A stretch of 64,000 nucleotides of DNA from Nocardia alba NBRC 108234. GTDB lineage: Bacteria; Actinomycetota; Actinomycetes; Mycobacteriales; Mycobacteriaceae. Location: contig NZ_BDAX01000017.1 of the NCBI RefSeq assembly GCF_001612665.1, positions 1-64,000 on the forward strand. Reading direction: 5' to 3'. The position numbers and the translations under genes were made by a program. The notes below the pieces were generated by a model, which did not search any database, was not told the DNA's origin, and was given only the letters and a program-made list of their open reading frames with translations. Positions 11,019 through 20,587 of this stretch are shown here, one piece after another; position 1 is the stretch's first letter, and each line of letters starts with the position of its first letter.

Positions 11019-11947
11019 CCGCGCAGATCCCGTCCGGTCAGTTCGAGGAAGACGTCTTCGAGGCGACGCTGGTCGATGCGAATATCGGTGGCCAGCACGT
11101 CCATCCTGGCGCACCAGGCGGTGACGGTGGCCAGCACCTGCGGATTGATCTCGCCCTCGACGAGATAGGTGCCCGGTGTCGTCTCGCGCGGCGAGAAGCC
11201 CTCCGGGAGCGCCGAGGTGAGCAGTTTCAGATCGAGTTTCGGTGGGGCGCAGAACCGCAGCTGCCCCGCCGCGCCGTGCGCGGTGACCTCGGCGGGCGTG
11301 CCCTGTGCGACCACCTGCCCGTGATCGATGATGACGAGCTGGTCGGCGAGCTGCTCGGCTTCGTCCATCATGTGCGTGGTGAGCACGACGCTCACCCCGT
11401 CGCGGCGCAGGGCGTCGATGAGTTCCCAGACGATCAGCCGGGCCTGCGCGTCCAGACCGGCGGTCGGCTCGTCGAGGAACACGATCTCGGGCTTACCCAC
11501 CAGCGCGCACGCGAGCGCCAGTCGCTGCTGCTGACCACCGGACAGGCGTCGATAGGGGGTGCGGCGATTGTCGCGCAGCCCCAGGGTCGACAGCAGCCAG
11601 TCGGGATCGATGGGATCGGCGGAGTAGGACGCGACCAGGTCGAGCATCTCGCCGGCACGGGCGCCGGGGTAGGCGCCGCCGCCCTGGAGCATGACGCCGA
11701 TGCGCGGACGTAGCTGTTCGGAGTCGGCGATCGGGTCGAGGCCGAGGACACGGACCGTACCGGAGTCCGGGCGGACGAAGCCTTCGCACATCTCGACGGT
11801 GGTGGTCTTGCCCGCGCCGTTGGGTCCCAGCAGAGCGAACACCTGGGCGGGCTCGACGTCGAACCGGAGGCCGTCCACCGCTGTGGTCTCGCCATAGCGC
11901 TTCACCACACCGTCGACGCTGACGGCGGGTCCACGGCGTGTCGTCAC
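11015..11947 (-). CDS. ABC transporter ATP-binding protein (DrrA-like)
   Basis: The 310-residue ATPase partner of the 10236-11018 permease. Walker A is GPNGAGKT at residues 41-48, the signature is LSGGQQQR near 145, and Walker B with the catalytic Glu is VFLDEPTAGLD, followed by the switch histidine in LTTHMMDEAEQL. A C-terminal extension after the ATPase core is typical of DrrA proteins. The start is GTG at 11947. Gene order ATPase-permease-ctaA is the same as in M. tuberculosis. Confidence 0.94.
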   Translation of the reverse strand: MTTRRGPAVSVDGVVKRYGETTAVDGLRFDVEPAQVFALLGPNGAGKTTTVEMCEGFVRPDSGTVRVLGLDPIADSEQLRPRIGVMLQGGGAYPGARAGEMLDLVASYSADPIDPDWLLSTLGLRDNRRTPYRRLSGGQQQRLALACALVGKPEIVFLDEPTAGLDAQARLIVWELIDALRRDGVSVVLTTHMMDEAEQLADQLVIIDHGQVVAQGTPAEVTAHGAAGQLRFCAPPKLDLKLLTSALPEGFSPRETTPGTYLVEGEINPQVLATVTAWCARMDVLATDIRIDQRRLEDVFLELTGRDLRG

Positions 11948-12020
11948 AACCGCGCCTCGCTGACGCTCGGCTCCGTCGCGCCAAAAGGTGCTGTGCCCTT
12001 GGTTCGCTCGCTGCGCTCCC

Positions 12021-13739
12021 TCACGTTGTCACACGGTAAGCCGTGCCCTCCTGTGACGGAGCCGACACCCCCGGCTGCGCCCGCCACGGCAGCGTGTGCC
12101 GGGTGAGCGCGAAGAACAACGCGAAGCACACGACGGCCGCGAGCGCCGCGCCGATGATCTGGAAGACCTGGAATTCGGCACCGCGCGGCATCACGAGCAT
12201 GGAGACCACCGCCGAGAACGCGACGGCGGGCACGCGGAACACCGGCTGGGTGGCCCAGGCCGCCAGCGGCACGATCGCCCAGAGCAGATACCAGGGCTGG
12301 ACCACCGGGAACAGCAGCACGATCGCCGCGAGCGCGACGCCGAGCGCGCCGACCGGATGGAGTCGGCCCTTGCCGGTGGCGACGAGCATGCGGACCGTGA
12401 TGAAGGCCGCGACCGCTCCGGCGATCGGGCGGGTGATCGACAGCAGTGCCGTCGTATGGTCTCCCAGACCGAGGAGCACGCCGCCGAATCCGGTGACGAT
12501 TCCGACGATGGTGGGCAGTGACATCCAACTCCGCACGGCGCCCGCGACGCCGAGCGTGAACGCCCAGCCGAAGCCGAGGCCGCTCACCAGGCTCACGAAA
12601 AGCGTTGTCACCGTTGCGATCACGCCGAGAATCGCGGCGGATTTGACGACAGCGATCACCGTTCCACCCCAGCGCCGGGCCAGTGCCATGCCGACGAAGC
12701 CGAGCGCGATGATGGAGGTGAGTTTGACCGACGACGACAGCGTGATCACCACGGCGCCGCCGATCAACAGCACATAGGCACGGGCGTCGAAAGGTGGCAG
12801 ATTCTGGGCGTTGAGCCGGTCGGGTCCGTTGCCTTCGCCGTAGATCGCGCGCAGCGTCAGTTCCATCCCGGCCAGCATCAGCCCGATCATCAGCGCGTCG
12901 TTGTGGACGCCGCCGACCAGGTGGAACAGCACCAGCGGATTGGCCGCCCCGAGCCACAGCGCACTCACCGGCGCCACCCCGCAACGCACCGACAACCGCG
13001 GCAACGCCCACACGATCAGCGCCACCCCGGCCAGGGCGAGCAAGCGGTGCACCCACACCCCGGCGATGATGTTGTCCCCGGTGAGCTCGGCGATACCGCG
13101 ACCGATCCACAGGAACAGCGGACCGTATGGCGCGGGCGTATCGCGCCAGATCGTCGGCACGTTGTTGGTGAGCACATTGTCGATGCCGAGTCCGGCGACA
13201 GGGCCCTCGGAATAGGGGTCGATGCCGCGTGCGGCGATCTCGCTCTGCGCCAGATAGGAATAGACGTCATTGCTGAACATGGGCGGCGCCACGGACAGCG
13301 GAATGATCCACAGCAGCAGGGTGCGATCCAGTTGCGAGCGGGTCAGCCGGTGCAGGGGCGAACCCGCGAGTCCGCCGATCGCGAAACGTCCGAGCAGCAA
13401 CCACGCGCCGATCACCAGCGCGGTACCGAACATGCACATCGCCAGCGAGCCGGTGTGGGCTCGCGCGAAGATGCCGAGCACCCGCACGCCCGAGACGGGA
13501 TTCTGGTGCACGGGCTGGGCGCCGATGCCCAGTGCCGCGATCGCCATCAGCACCGCGCCGGTCGCGCCCATCAGCCGGATCCGGTCCAGTTGCGCGCGTT
13601 CGCGCTTGTCGAGCCCGGGGACCTCGGTCTCGTCGCGATGCAGCACCGCGACGGTGTGATCGGGCGCCGATACGTCGAGTCCGAGAGCTCGCCGCCCGAA
13701 CGCCAGTGTCTTGCGCACCGCGCCCTCCAGTACTGCCAC
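12021..13739 (-). CDS. mptB: alpha-(1->6)-mannopyranosyltransferase MptB-like
   Basis: Polytopic GT-C glycosyltransferase that uses polyprenyl-phosphate mannose to build the alpha-1,6-mannan core of lipomannan on the outer face of the membrane. The 572 residues hold roughly thirteen hydrophobic segments. An acidic pocket motif typical of the family, FSNDVYSYLAQ, stands in the first outer loop, with APYGPLFLW downstream. It occupies the Rv1459c position next to the exporter genes. The start is GTG at 13739, which leaves a cytosolic N-terminus before the first membrane helix. Confidence 0.9.
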   Translation of the reverse strand: MAVLEGAVRKTLAFGRRALGLDVSAPDHTVAVLHRDETEVPGLDKRERAQLDRIRLMGATGAVLMAIAALGIGAQPVHQNPVSGVRVLGIFARAHTGSLAMCMFGTALVIGAWLLLGRFAIGGLAGSPLHRLTRSQLDRTLLLWIIPLSVAPPMFSNDVYSYLAQSEIAARGIDPYSEGPVAGLGIDNVLTNNVPTIWRDTPAPYGPLFLWIGRGIAELTGDNIIAGVWVHRLLALAGVALIVWALPRLSVRCGVAPVSALWLGAANPLVLFHLVGGVHNDALMIGLMLAGMELTLRAIYGEGNGPDRLNAQNLPPFDARAYVLLIGGAVVITLSSSVKLTSIIALGFVGMALARRWGGTVIAVVKSAAILGVIATVTTLFVSLVSGLGFGWAFTLGVAGAVRSWMSLPTIVGIVTGFGGVLLGLGDHTTALLSITRPIAGAVAAFITVRMLVATGKGRLHPVGALGVALAAIVLLFPVVQPWYLLWAIVPLAAWATQPVFRVPAVAFSAVVSMLVMPRGAEFQVFQIIGAALAAVVCFALFFALTRHTLPWRAQPGVSAPSQEGTAYRVTT

Positions 13740-13830
13740 GAAGTCAGAGCCTAGTGTGCGCGAACACGACGAGGTCCGTCAGTCGTTCGGGCGCGGGTGG
13801 TGCGGCGGTGCAGAGGGAGTGTGGCGAGGG

Positions 13831-14760
13831 CTACCTCGGTACTTCGACAAGGGTCGGCGCGGACACGGCCGGTGGTCCGACGAACATCGGGTCCGAGCGC
13901 AGCGAGAGCGCGGCGGTGATGATCACGCCCACGCAGATCAGCGCGACCGCGCCGAGCGCAGCCCAGCCGATGCGCCGCGCGGACCGCTGGTCGCGGGCCG
14001 ACAGCCAGCCGGGCACGAACAGGATGCCGAGCGTGCTCAGCGTGCCCGCGGCCAGCCCGCCGAGATGGCCCCACAGCGAGAGTCCCGGGATCGAGAAGCT
14101 GATCACTACGTTGATGCCGATGACCACCAGCATCGGGGTCGGGCTCTGCCGCAACCGGATCAGCGTCACCGTGACCGCGCCGAACAGGCCGTACACCGCG
14201 CCCGAGGCGCCCGCCGTCGCCGTCACCGAATCCGACAGCGCCATCACCGCCGCCGAACCGCCCAGCAGCGAGACCAGGTAGACGCAGCCGTACCTGACCC
14301 GGCCGAGTACCTGCTCGAGGTCGCGCCCCACGACATAGAGGGCGAACATATTGACCAGCAGATGGATCGCGCCGTAGTGCAGGAACCCCGATCCGAGCAG
14401 CCGCCACCACTCGCCGTCGGCAACCAGCAGCGGCACCAGCACGAACTCCCGGAACACCGACGACCCGCGGTAGTTGTACATCGGACTGCCGGCCTGCACC
14501 GCGGTGAGCACGTAGACCAGCACATTGACCGCGATCAACCCGTAGGTCACGTACGGAACCGCGCCGCCTTGGCGCGCGCCGCCGACGGTCCGCACCGGCC
14601 GCACGTCCTGCTGCCCCTGTCGCACACAGTCGACACAGTGCTGTCCGACCGCCGCCGGACGCAGGCAGTCGGGGCAGGCGGGCCGCCCGCATCGCGTGCA
14701 CGCGAGTCCGGTGGGCCGGTCAGGATGGCGGACACACGTGGGTGTGAGCGGGTTCGACAC
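13831..14760 (-). CDS. rhomboid-family intramembrane serine protease with N-terminal Cys-rich ribbon
   Basis: Intramembrane protease of 309 residues. Residues 9-45 form a B-box-like zinc ribbon (Cys 9, 21, 24, 29, 32, 42 and 45, with His 12). Six or seven membrane helices follow. The catalytic Ser186 is in GASGAVYG and the catalytic His232 in GHLGG; the supporting HxxxN pattern is at H133-N137. I chose GTG at 14760 because it places the ribbon directly after the start (SNPLTPTC); an in-frame extension upstream looks non-coding. It sits between mptB and sufR, where the M. tuberculosis segment has no such gene as I remember it. Substrates are unknown. Confidence 0.9.
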   Translation of the reverse strand: MSNPLTPTCVRHPDRPTGLACTRCGRPACPDCLRPAAVGQHCVDCVRQGQQDVRPVRTVGGARQGGAVPYVTYGLIAVNVLVYVLTAVQAGSPMYNYRGSSVFREFVLVPLLVADGEWWRLLGSGFLHYGAIHLLVNMFALYVVGRDLEQVLGRVRYGCVYLVSLLGGSAAVMALSDSVTATAGASGAVYGLFGAVTVTLIRLRQSPTPMLVVIGINVVISFSIPGLSLWGHLGGLAAGTLSTLGILFVPGWLSARDQRSARRIGWAALGAVALICVGVIITAALSLRSDPMFVGPPAVSAPTLVEVPR

Positions 14761-15028
14761 CCTGCCATCGTGCCAGACCCCGCCCGCCGCCCGCCGCGTT
14801 CGCCACCGCGTACCCGGCCCGGCGACCGTCGCGCTGTCGGTGCGGATAACGCTAGCGAGCAACGCCGTGCCAGCGTGACGGGCGGACTTTCCGGCGTTGC
14901 TGAACACCGGGTGGCGGCGGTCGCGGGCGTGTGCGATGGGTCACGCGCTCCCGCGTCGGCGACCCGGCCGCAGGGTGCGCACCAGGGGTTTTGTCGAGCG
15001 AGGGAACCCCTCGATGATCTTCATCGCA
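14761..15028. other. intergenic region upstream of rhomboid and sufR, with inverted repeats
   Basis: No gene is visible here. It holds a 10-base inverted repeat, AGCAACGCCG at 14858-14867 against 14892-14901, and a 7-base inverted repeat, AGGGGTT at 14984-14990 against AACCCCT at 15005-15011. The promoters of the rhomboid gene (minus) and of the suf operon (plus) should lie within this gap and the short stretch that follows. Confidence 0.6.
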
Positions 15029-15058
15029 GGTCAGGGCACCCTTTGTCAGGTGACCCTT
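15029..15058 (+). promoter_or_regulatory. tandem 15-base direct repeat in the suf promoter region
   Basis: GGTCAGGGCACCCTT (15029-15043) is followed directly by TGTCAGGTGACCCTT (15044-15058), 12 of 15 positions identical. The second unit contains GTCA-GG-TGAC, itself partly palindromic. The pair sits directly upstream of an AT-rich stretch containing TAGATT at 15061-15066, a candidate -10 box. The placement suggests a binding site for a regulator of the suf operon; which one cannot be told. Confidence 0.5.
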
Positions 15059-15084
15059 ATTAGATTTAAGGAAGCAATTCCGCC

Positions 15085-15099
15085 ACACTGGTGTTGTGA
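15085..15099 (+). promoter_or_regulatory. candidate SufR operator overlapping the sufR start
   Basis: ACACT at 15085-15089 and TGTGA at 15095-15099 are five bases apart, with an inner ACAC-N2-GTGT inverted repeat at 15085-15094. From memory, an ACACT-N5-TGTGA element has been reported for mycobacterial SufR; I cannot check that here. It lies across the proposed GTG start, so binding would block transcription start or early elongation, in line with autorepression by the cluster-loaded regulator. Confidence 0.55.
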
Positions 15100-15890
15100 A
15101 AACCGTGGGTTTGCGGACAGGCGTGGAAAGTGACGGTCGTGGGACGACCGGCGCTCGGTCGTCGGCTGTCCCCGCGGCGGCCGCGCACGAGGGGCAGACC
15201 AGGGCGGCCATCGTCCAGTTGCTCCTCGAGCAGGGGCCCATCACCGCGACGGCGATCGGCACCGAACTGGGCCTCGCGCCCGCCGGGGTGCGCAGGCACC
15301 TAGACGCGCTCATCGACGCGGGCCAGGCTCGAGCGAGCCGCTCGGCGCCGTGGCAGCAGAAGGGGCGCGGCAGGCCGGCCAAGCAATACCAGCTCACCGC
15401 GGCGGGCCGGGGCAATCTCGGTCACGCCTACGACGATCTGGCCGGGGCGGCGATTCGTCAGCTCGGTGAGATCGGTGGCGACGCCGCGATCGCCGAATTC
15501 GCGCGCAAACGGGTGCGCGTCATCGTCGACGGCATCGAACCCGTCGCCGAGCACACCGCACCGGTGATCGAGGCCAAGGTCGCCGAAATCGCGGAAGCGT
15601 TCGCCGAGGCCGGTTTCGCCGCCACTACCCGTCAGGTCGGCGCCGGTGTGCAGATCTGTCAGCATCACTGCCCGGTGGCCCACGTCGCCGAGGAGTTCCC
15701 GCAGTTGTGCGCGGCCGAATTGGACGCTTTCCGCGACCTGCTCGGTACCCACGTGCAGCGCCTTGCGACGATCGCCAACGGCGATTGCGCCTGCACCACC
15801 CACGTACCGCTGGTCGCGGTGCCGAAGATCCCATCCGCCGCACAGCCCGCGGCGGGAAGAACGAACGACTCCGGAAGGAGTGCCGAATGA
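15096..15890 (+). CDS. sufR: iron-sulfur-sensing repressor SufR
   Basis: Autoregulator of the suf operon: an ArsR/DeoR-like winged-helix protein that binds an Fe-S cluster and represses suf when the cluster is intact. Of 264 residues, about 35-100 form the winged helix (ITATAIGTELGLAPAGVRRHLDAL). The C-terminal half carries cluster ligands: Cys in CQHHCP, in FPQLCAAEL and in GDCACTTH. The GTG at 15096 has no strong ribosome site close by, so the true start could differ by a few codons. Its stop overlaps the sufB ATG (ATGA), so it is the first gene of a single sufRBDCSUT transcript. Confidence 0.93.
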   Translation: MKTVGLRTGVESDGRGTTGARSSAVPAAAAHEGQTRAAIVQLLLEQGPITATAIGTELGLAPAGVRRHLDALIDAGQARASRSAPWQQKGRGRPAKQYQLTAAGRGNLGHAYDDLAGAAIRQLGEIGGDAAIAEFARKRVRVIVDGIEPVAEHTAPVIEAKVAEIAEAFAEAGFAATTRQVGAGVQICQHHCPVAHVAEEFPQLCAAELDAFRDLLGTHVQRLATIANGDCACTTHVPLVAVPKIPSAAQPAAGRTNDSGRSAE

Positions 15891-17323
15891 CGACCTCTAC
15901 CGACCAGGTGCAACCACTCACCCAGGACGAAACCATCGCCTCGCTGGGCACCTACGGTTACGGCTGGTCCGACTCCGATGTGGCCGGTGCCAGTGCGCAA
16001 CGTGGTCTGTCGGAGGCCGTCGTCCGCGATATCTCGGCGAAGAAGAGTGAACCCGAGTGGATGCTCGACGTGCGCCTCAAGGCGCTGCGCATCTTCGATC
16101 GCAAGCCCATGCCGAACTGGGGTTCCAATCTCGACGGCATCGACTTCGACAACATCAAGTACTTCGTGCGCTCGTCGGAGAAGCAGGCCGAGAGCTGGGA
16201 AGACCTGCCCGAGGACATCAAGAACACCTACGACAAGCTGGGTATTCCGGAAGCGGAGAAGCAGCGGCTGGTCTCCGGTGTCGCGGCGCAGTACGAGTCC
16301 GAGGTCGTCTACCACTCCATCCGCGAGGACCTGGAGAAGCAGGGCGTCATCTTCCTCGACACCGATACCGCGCTCAAGCAGCACCCGGAGATCTTCCAGC
16401 AGTACTTCGGCTCGGTGATCCCCGCCGGTGACAACAAGTTCTCCGCGCTCAACACCGCCGTCTGGTCGGGTGGCTCGTTCATCTACGTGCCGCCGGGCGT
16501 GCACGTCGACATCCCGCTGCAGGCCTACTTCCGGATCAACACCGAGAACATGGGCCAGTTCGAGCGGACACTGATCATCGTCGACGAGGACGCCTACGTC
16601 CACTACGTCGAGGGTTGTACAGCCCCGATCTACAAGTCCGACTCGCTGCACTCCGCCGTCGTGGAGATCATCGTGAAGAAGGGCGGTCGCTGCCGCTATA
16701 CGACCATCCAGAACTGGTCGAACAACGTGTTCAACCTGGTCACCAAGCGAGCCAAGGCCGAAGCGGGCGCCACCATGGAGTGGGTCGACGGCAACATCGG
16801 CTCCAAGGTCACCATGAAGTACCCGGCGGTCTGGATGACCGGCGAGCACGCGCACGGCGAGGTCCTCTCCGTCGCCTTCGCGGGCCCCGGCCAGCACCAG
16901 GACACCGGCGCCAAGATGCTGCACCTGGCCCCGCACACCTCCTCGACCATCGTGTCGAAGTCGGTGGCGCGTGGCGGCGGTCGCGCGTCGTACCGCGGTC
17001 TGGTCCAGGTCAACAAGGGCGCCAACGGTTCCAAGTCGACCGTGAAGTGCGACGCCCTGCTGGTCGACACCATCAGCCGTTCCGACACCTACCCCTACGT
17101 CGACATCCGCGAGGACGACGTGACGATGGGTCACGAGGCCACGGTCTCCAAGGTCTCCGAGGAGCAGCTGTTCTACCTGATGAGCCGAGGCCTCACCGAG
17201 GACGAGGCGATGGCGATGATCGTGCGTGGCTTCGTGGAGCCGATCGCCAAGGAATTGCCGATGGAATACGCATTGGAACTGAACCGGCTCATCGAGCTGC
17301 AGATGGAAGGGGCCGTGGGCTGA
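15887..17323 (+). CDS. sufB: Fe-S cluster assembly scaffold protein SufB
   Basis: Core of the SufBCD scaffold on which [Fe-S] clusters are built before transfer to apo-proteins such as aconitase. The 478 residues match the normal intein-free SufB length. Visible landmarks are GSFIYVPPGVHVDIPLQ, the cysteine in STVKCDALLV and the C-terminal REDDVTMGHEATVSKV segment. The ATG at 15887 overlaps the sufR stop and follows GGAAGGAG. M. tuberculosis SufB carries an intein; this gene does not. It overlaps sufD by one base (TGATG). Confidence 0.97.
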   Translation: MTTSTDQVQPLTQDETIASLGTYGYGWSDSDVAGASAQRGLSEAVVRDISAKKSEPEWMLDVRLKALRIFDRKPMPNWGSNLDGIDFDNIKYFVRSSEKQAESWEDLPEDIKNTYDKLGIPEAEKQRLVSGVAAQYESEVVYHSIREDLEKQGVIFLDTDTALKQHPEIFQQYFGSVIPAGDNKFSALNTAVWSGGSFIYVPPGVHVDIPLQAYFRINTENMGQFERTLIIVDEDAYVHYVEGCTAPIYKSDSLHSAVVEIIVKKGGRCRYTTIQNWSNNVFNLVTKRAKAEAGATMEWVDGNIGSKVTMKYPAVWMTGEHAHGEVLSVAFAGPGQHQDTGAKMLHLAPHTSSTIVSKSVARGGGRASYRGLVQVNKGANGSKSTVKCDALLVDTISRSDTYPYVDIREDDVTMGHEATVSKVSEEQLFYLMSRGLTEDEAMAMIVRGFVEPIAKELPMEYALELNRLIELQMEGAVG

Positions 17324-18501
17324 TGTCGACGCTTGAGACGCCGATCCAGAATCCTGGCGCGGGCGCCGCGGTCAACAAGGGCGAGGTCTTCACCTCCTTC
17401 GACGTCGACCAGTTCGAGATCCCGTCCGGTCGCGACGAGGCATGGCGGTTCACCCCGCTGCGTCGCCTGCGCGGTCTGCACGACGGCACCGCCGTGGCCG
17501 ACGGTGTAGCCACCGTCGAGGTGAGCGAAGTCGCCGGTGTCACGGTGGAAACCGTGGGCCGCACCGACTCTCGTCTCGGCCAGGCCGGTACTCCCGCCGA
17601 TCGTGTCGCCGCCCAGGCCTATTCGGGTTTCTCCGAGGCCACGGTGATCACCGTGGGCCCGGAAACCGAGGTGTCGGACCCCGTGACGGTCACCATCACC
17701 GGTCCCGGTGAGGGCAAGACCGCCTACGGTCACCTGCAGGTACGCCTGGACAACTTCGCCGTCGCCACCGTGGTCATCGACCAGCGCGGCAGCGGAACCT
17801 ACGCCGAGAACGTCGAATTCGTGCTCGGCGACAGCGCCAAGCTCACCGTCGTGGCGGTCCAGGAATGGAACGAAGACGCCGTGCACGTCACCGCGCACCA
17901 CCTGAAGCTGGGCCGGGACGCGAACCTGCGCCACGTGTCGGCGACCCTCGGCGGCGACCTGGTTCGCCTGTCCGGCACCGTGCGTTACGCCGGTCCCGGT
18001 GGCGAGGCCGAGCTGTTCGGTCTGTACTTCGCCGACGCGGGCCAGCATTTCGAACAGCGTTTGCTGGTCGATCACGCCGAGCCCAACTGCAAGTCGAATG
18101 TGCTGTACAAGGGTGCGCTGCAGGGCGATCCGTCTTCGCCCAAGGGTGACGCTCGCACGGTCTGGATCGGCGATGTGCTGATCCGCGCGGCCGCCGAGGG
18201 TACCGACACCTACGAGGCGAACCGCAACCTGGTGCTCACCGACGGCGCGCGCGCCGACTCGGTGCCGAACCTGGAGATCGAGACCGGCGAGATCGCCGGT
18301 GCCGGACACGCGAGTGCCACCGGCCGTTTCGACGACGAGCAGCTGTTCTACCTGCGCGCTCGCGGCATCCCCGAAGACGTCGCCCGCCGCCTGGTGGTGC
18401 GTGGCTTCTTCTTCGAGATCATCCAGAAGATCGCGGTCCCCGAGGTCCGGGAGCGGCTCGAGGCGGCCATCGAGGCCGAACTCGCCACTGTCGGAATCTA
18501 A
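17323..18501 (+). CDS. sufD: Fe-S cluster assembly protein SufD
   Basis: Paralogue of SufB that pairs with it and SufC to form the scaffold complex and helps iron entry. It has 392 residues, with the right-handed beta-helix core in the middle and the conserved tail containing the segment GHASATGRFDDEQLFYLRAR and then a helical domain. The ATG at 17323 shares a base with the sufB stop, which fixes the start against a longer open frame running through sufB. It is followed by a 47-base gap and then sufC. Confidence 0.96.
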   Translation: MSTLETPIQNPGAGAAVNKGEVFTSFDVDQFEIPSGRDEAWRFTPLRRLRGLHDGTAVADGVATVEVSEVAGVTVETVGRTDSRLGQAGTPADRVAAQAYSGFSEATVITVGPETEVSDPVTVTITGPGEGKTAYGHLQVRLDNFAVATVVIDQRGSGTYAENVEFVLGDSAKLTVVAVQEWNEDAVHVTAHHLKLGRDANLRHVSATLGGDLVRLSGTVRYAGPGGEAELFGLYFADAGQHFEQRLLVDHAEPNCKSNVLYKGALQGDPSSPKGDARTVWIGDVLIRAAAEGTDTYEANRNLVLTDGARADSVPNLEIETGEIAGAGHASATGRFDDEQLFYLRARGIPEDVARRLVVRGFFFEIIQKIAVPEVRERLEAAIEAELATVGI

Positions 18502-18548
18502 GACCGCTATCTGACTCCCTCAATCTCCCCACGAAGGATTCGAATTCG

Positions 18549-19316
<768 letters not shown>

Positions 19317-19321
19317 CCGCC

Positions 19322-20584
19322 ATGACCGCTGTGTCTCTCCCGGGTCAGGCCCTCGACGTGGCCCGGATCCGGGCCGACTTCCCCATCCTGCACCGCACGG
19401 TGCGGGACGGGAAACCGTTGGTGTACCTGGATTCCGGTGCCACGTCGCAGCGTCCGCTCCAGGTGCTCGACGCCGAGCGTGAGTTCCTGCTCACCCGGAA
19501 CTCGGCGGTGCACCGCGGCGCCCACCAGCTGGCGGAGGAGGCGACCGACTCCTATGAGCAGGCGCGCGCCGATATCGCCCGCTTCGTCGGCGCCGACACC
19601 GGCGAGATCGTGTTCACCAAGAACGCGACCGAGTCGCTGAACCTGGTGGTCAACGCGTTCGGTGACGACCGGTTCCCCTATCACGTGGGCCCCGGCGACG
19701 AGATCGTCATCACCGAGCTCGAACACCACGCGAATCTGGTTCCGTGGCAGGAGCTGGCACGTCGGACCGGTGCGACCCTGAAGTGGTTCGGCATCACCGA
19801 CGACGGCCGCATCGACCTGGACTCGCTGGAACTGTCCTCCGCGACAAAGGTTCTCGCGTTCACCCACCAGTCCAACGTGACCGGCGCGGTCGCTCCGGTG
19901 GCCGAATTGGTCCGCCGGGCAGGGGAAGTCGGCGCGCTCGTCGTGCTCGACGCCTGCCAGTCGGTGCCGCACATGGCAGTGGACTTCCACGAACTCGGCG
20001 TCGATTTCGCCGCGTTCTCCGGTCACAAGATGCTCGGCCCCATGGGTGTGGGCGGACTGTACGGCCGCCGCGCGCTGCTCGAGCAGACGCCGCCGTTCAT
20101 CACCGGTGGATCGATGATCGAGACCGTCACCATGGAGAAGACCACCTACGCGCCGCCGCCGCAGCGCTTCGAGGCAGGCACGCCGATGACCTCGCAGGTC
20201 GTCGGGCTGGCCGCCGCGGTGCGCTATCTCGAGGACCTCGGCATGGACGCGATCGCGGCCCATGAGCACGCGCTCACCGGTGCCGCGCTCGATGGTCTGT
20301 CCGGTATCGACGGTGTGCGGATCATCGGGCCCACCGAGAATGTCGATCGTGGTGGCGCGGTGTCGTTCGTGGTCGACGGGATCCACGCCCACGACGTGGG
20401 CCAGATCCTCGACGACCAGGGTGTCGCCATCCGGGTCGGGCACCACTGCGCCTGGCCGCTGCACCGTAGGTTCGGGGTCGCCGCCACCGCACGTGCCTCG
20501 TTCGCCGTGTACAACACGCTCGACGAGGTCGACACACTGGTCGCCGCCGTGCGGAAGGCCAAGAGCTTCTTCGGGGTTGCATAG
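19322..20584 (+). CDS. sufS: cysteine desulfurase SufS
   Basis: PLP enzyme that takes sulfur from L-cysteine as a persulfide for cluster assembly. The 420 residues show the PLP lysine in the SGHKMLGPMG segment and the active-site cysteine in RVGHHCAWPL. The ATG at 19322 lies five bases after sufC. It is class II (SufS/Csd), which normally passes sulfur to SufU; sufU follows after three bases. Confidence 0.97.
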   Translation: MTAVSLPGQALDVARIRADFPILHRTVRDGKPLVYLDSGATSQRPLQVLDAEREFLLTRNSAVHRGAHQLAEEATDSYEQARADIARFVGADTGEIVFTKNATESLNLVVNAFGDDRFPYHVGPGDEIVITELEHHANLVPWQELARRTGATLKWFGITDDGRIDLDSLELSSATKVLAFTHQSNVTGAVAPVAELVRRAGEVGALVVLDACQSVPHMAVDFHELGVDFAAFSGHKMLGPMGVGGLYGRRALLEQTPPFITGGSMIETVTMEKTTYAPPPQRFEAGTPMTSQVVGLAAAVRYLEDLGMDAIAAHEHALTGAALDGLSGIDGVRIIGPTENVDRGGAVSFVVDGIHAHDVGQILDDQGVAIRVGHHCAWPLHRRFGVAATARASFAVYNTLDEVDTLVAAVRKAKSFFGVA

Positions 20585-20587
20585 AAC

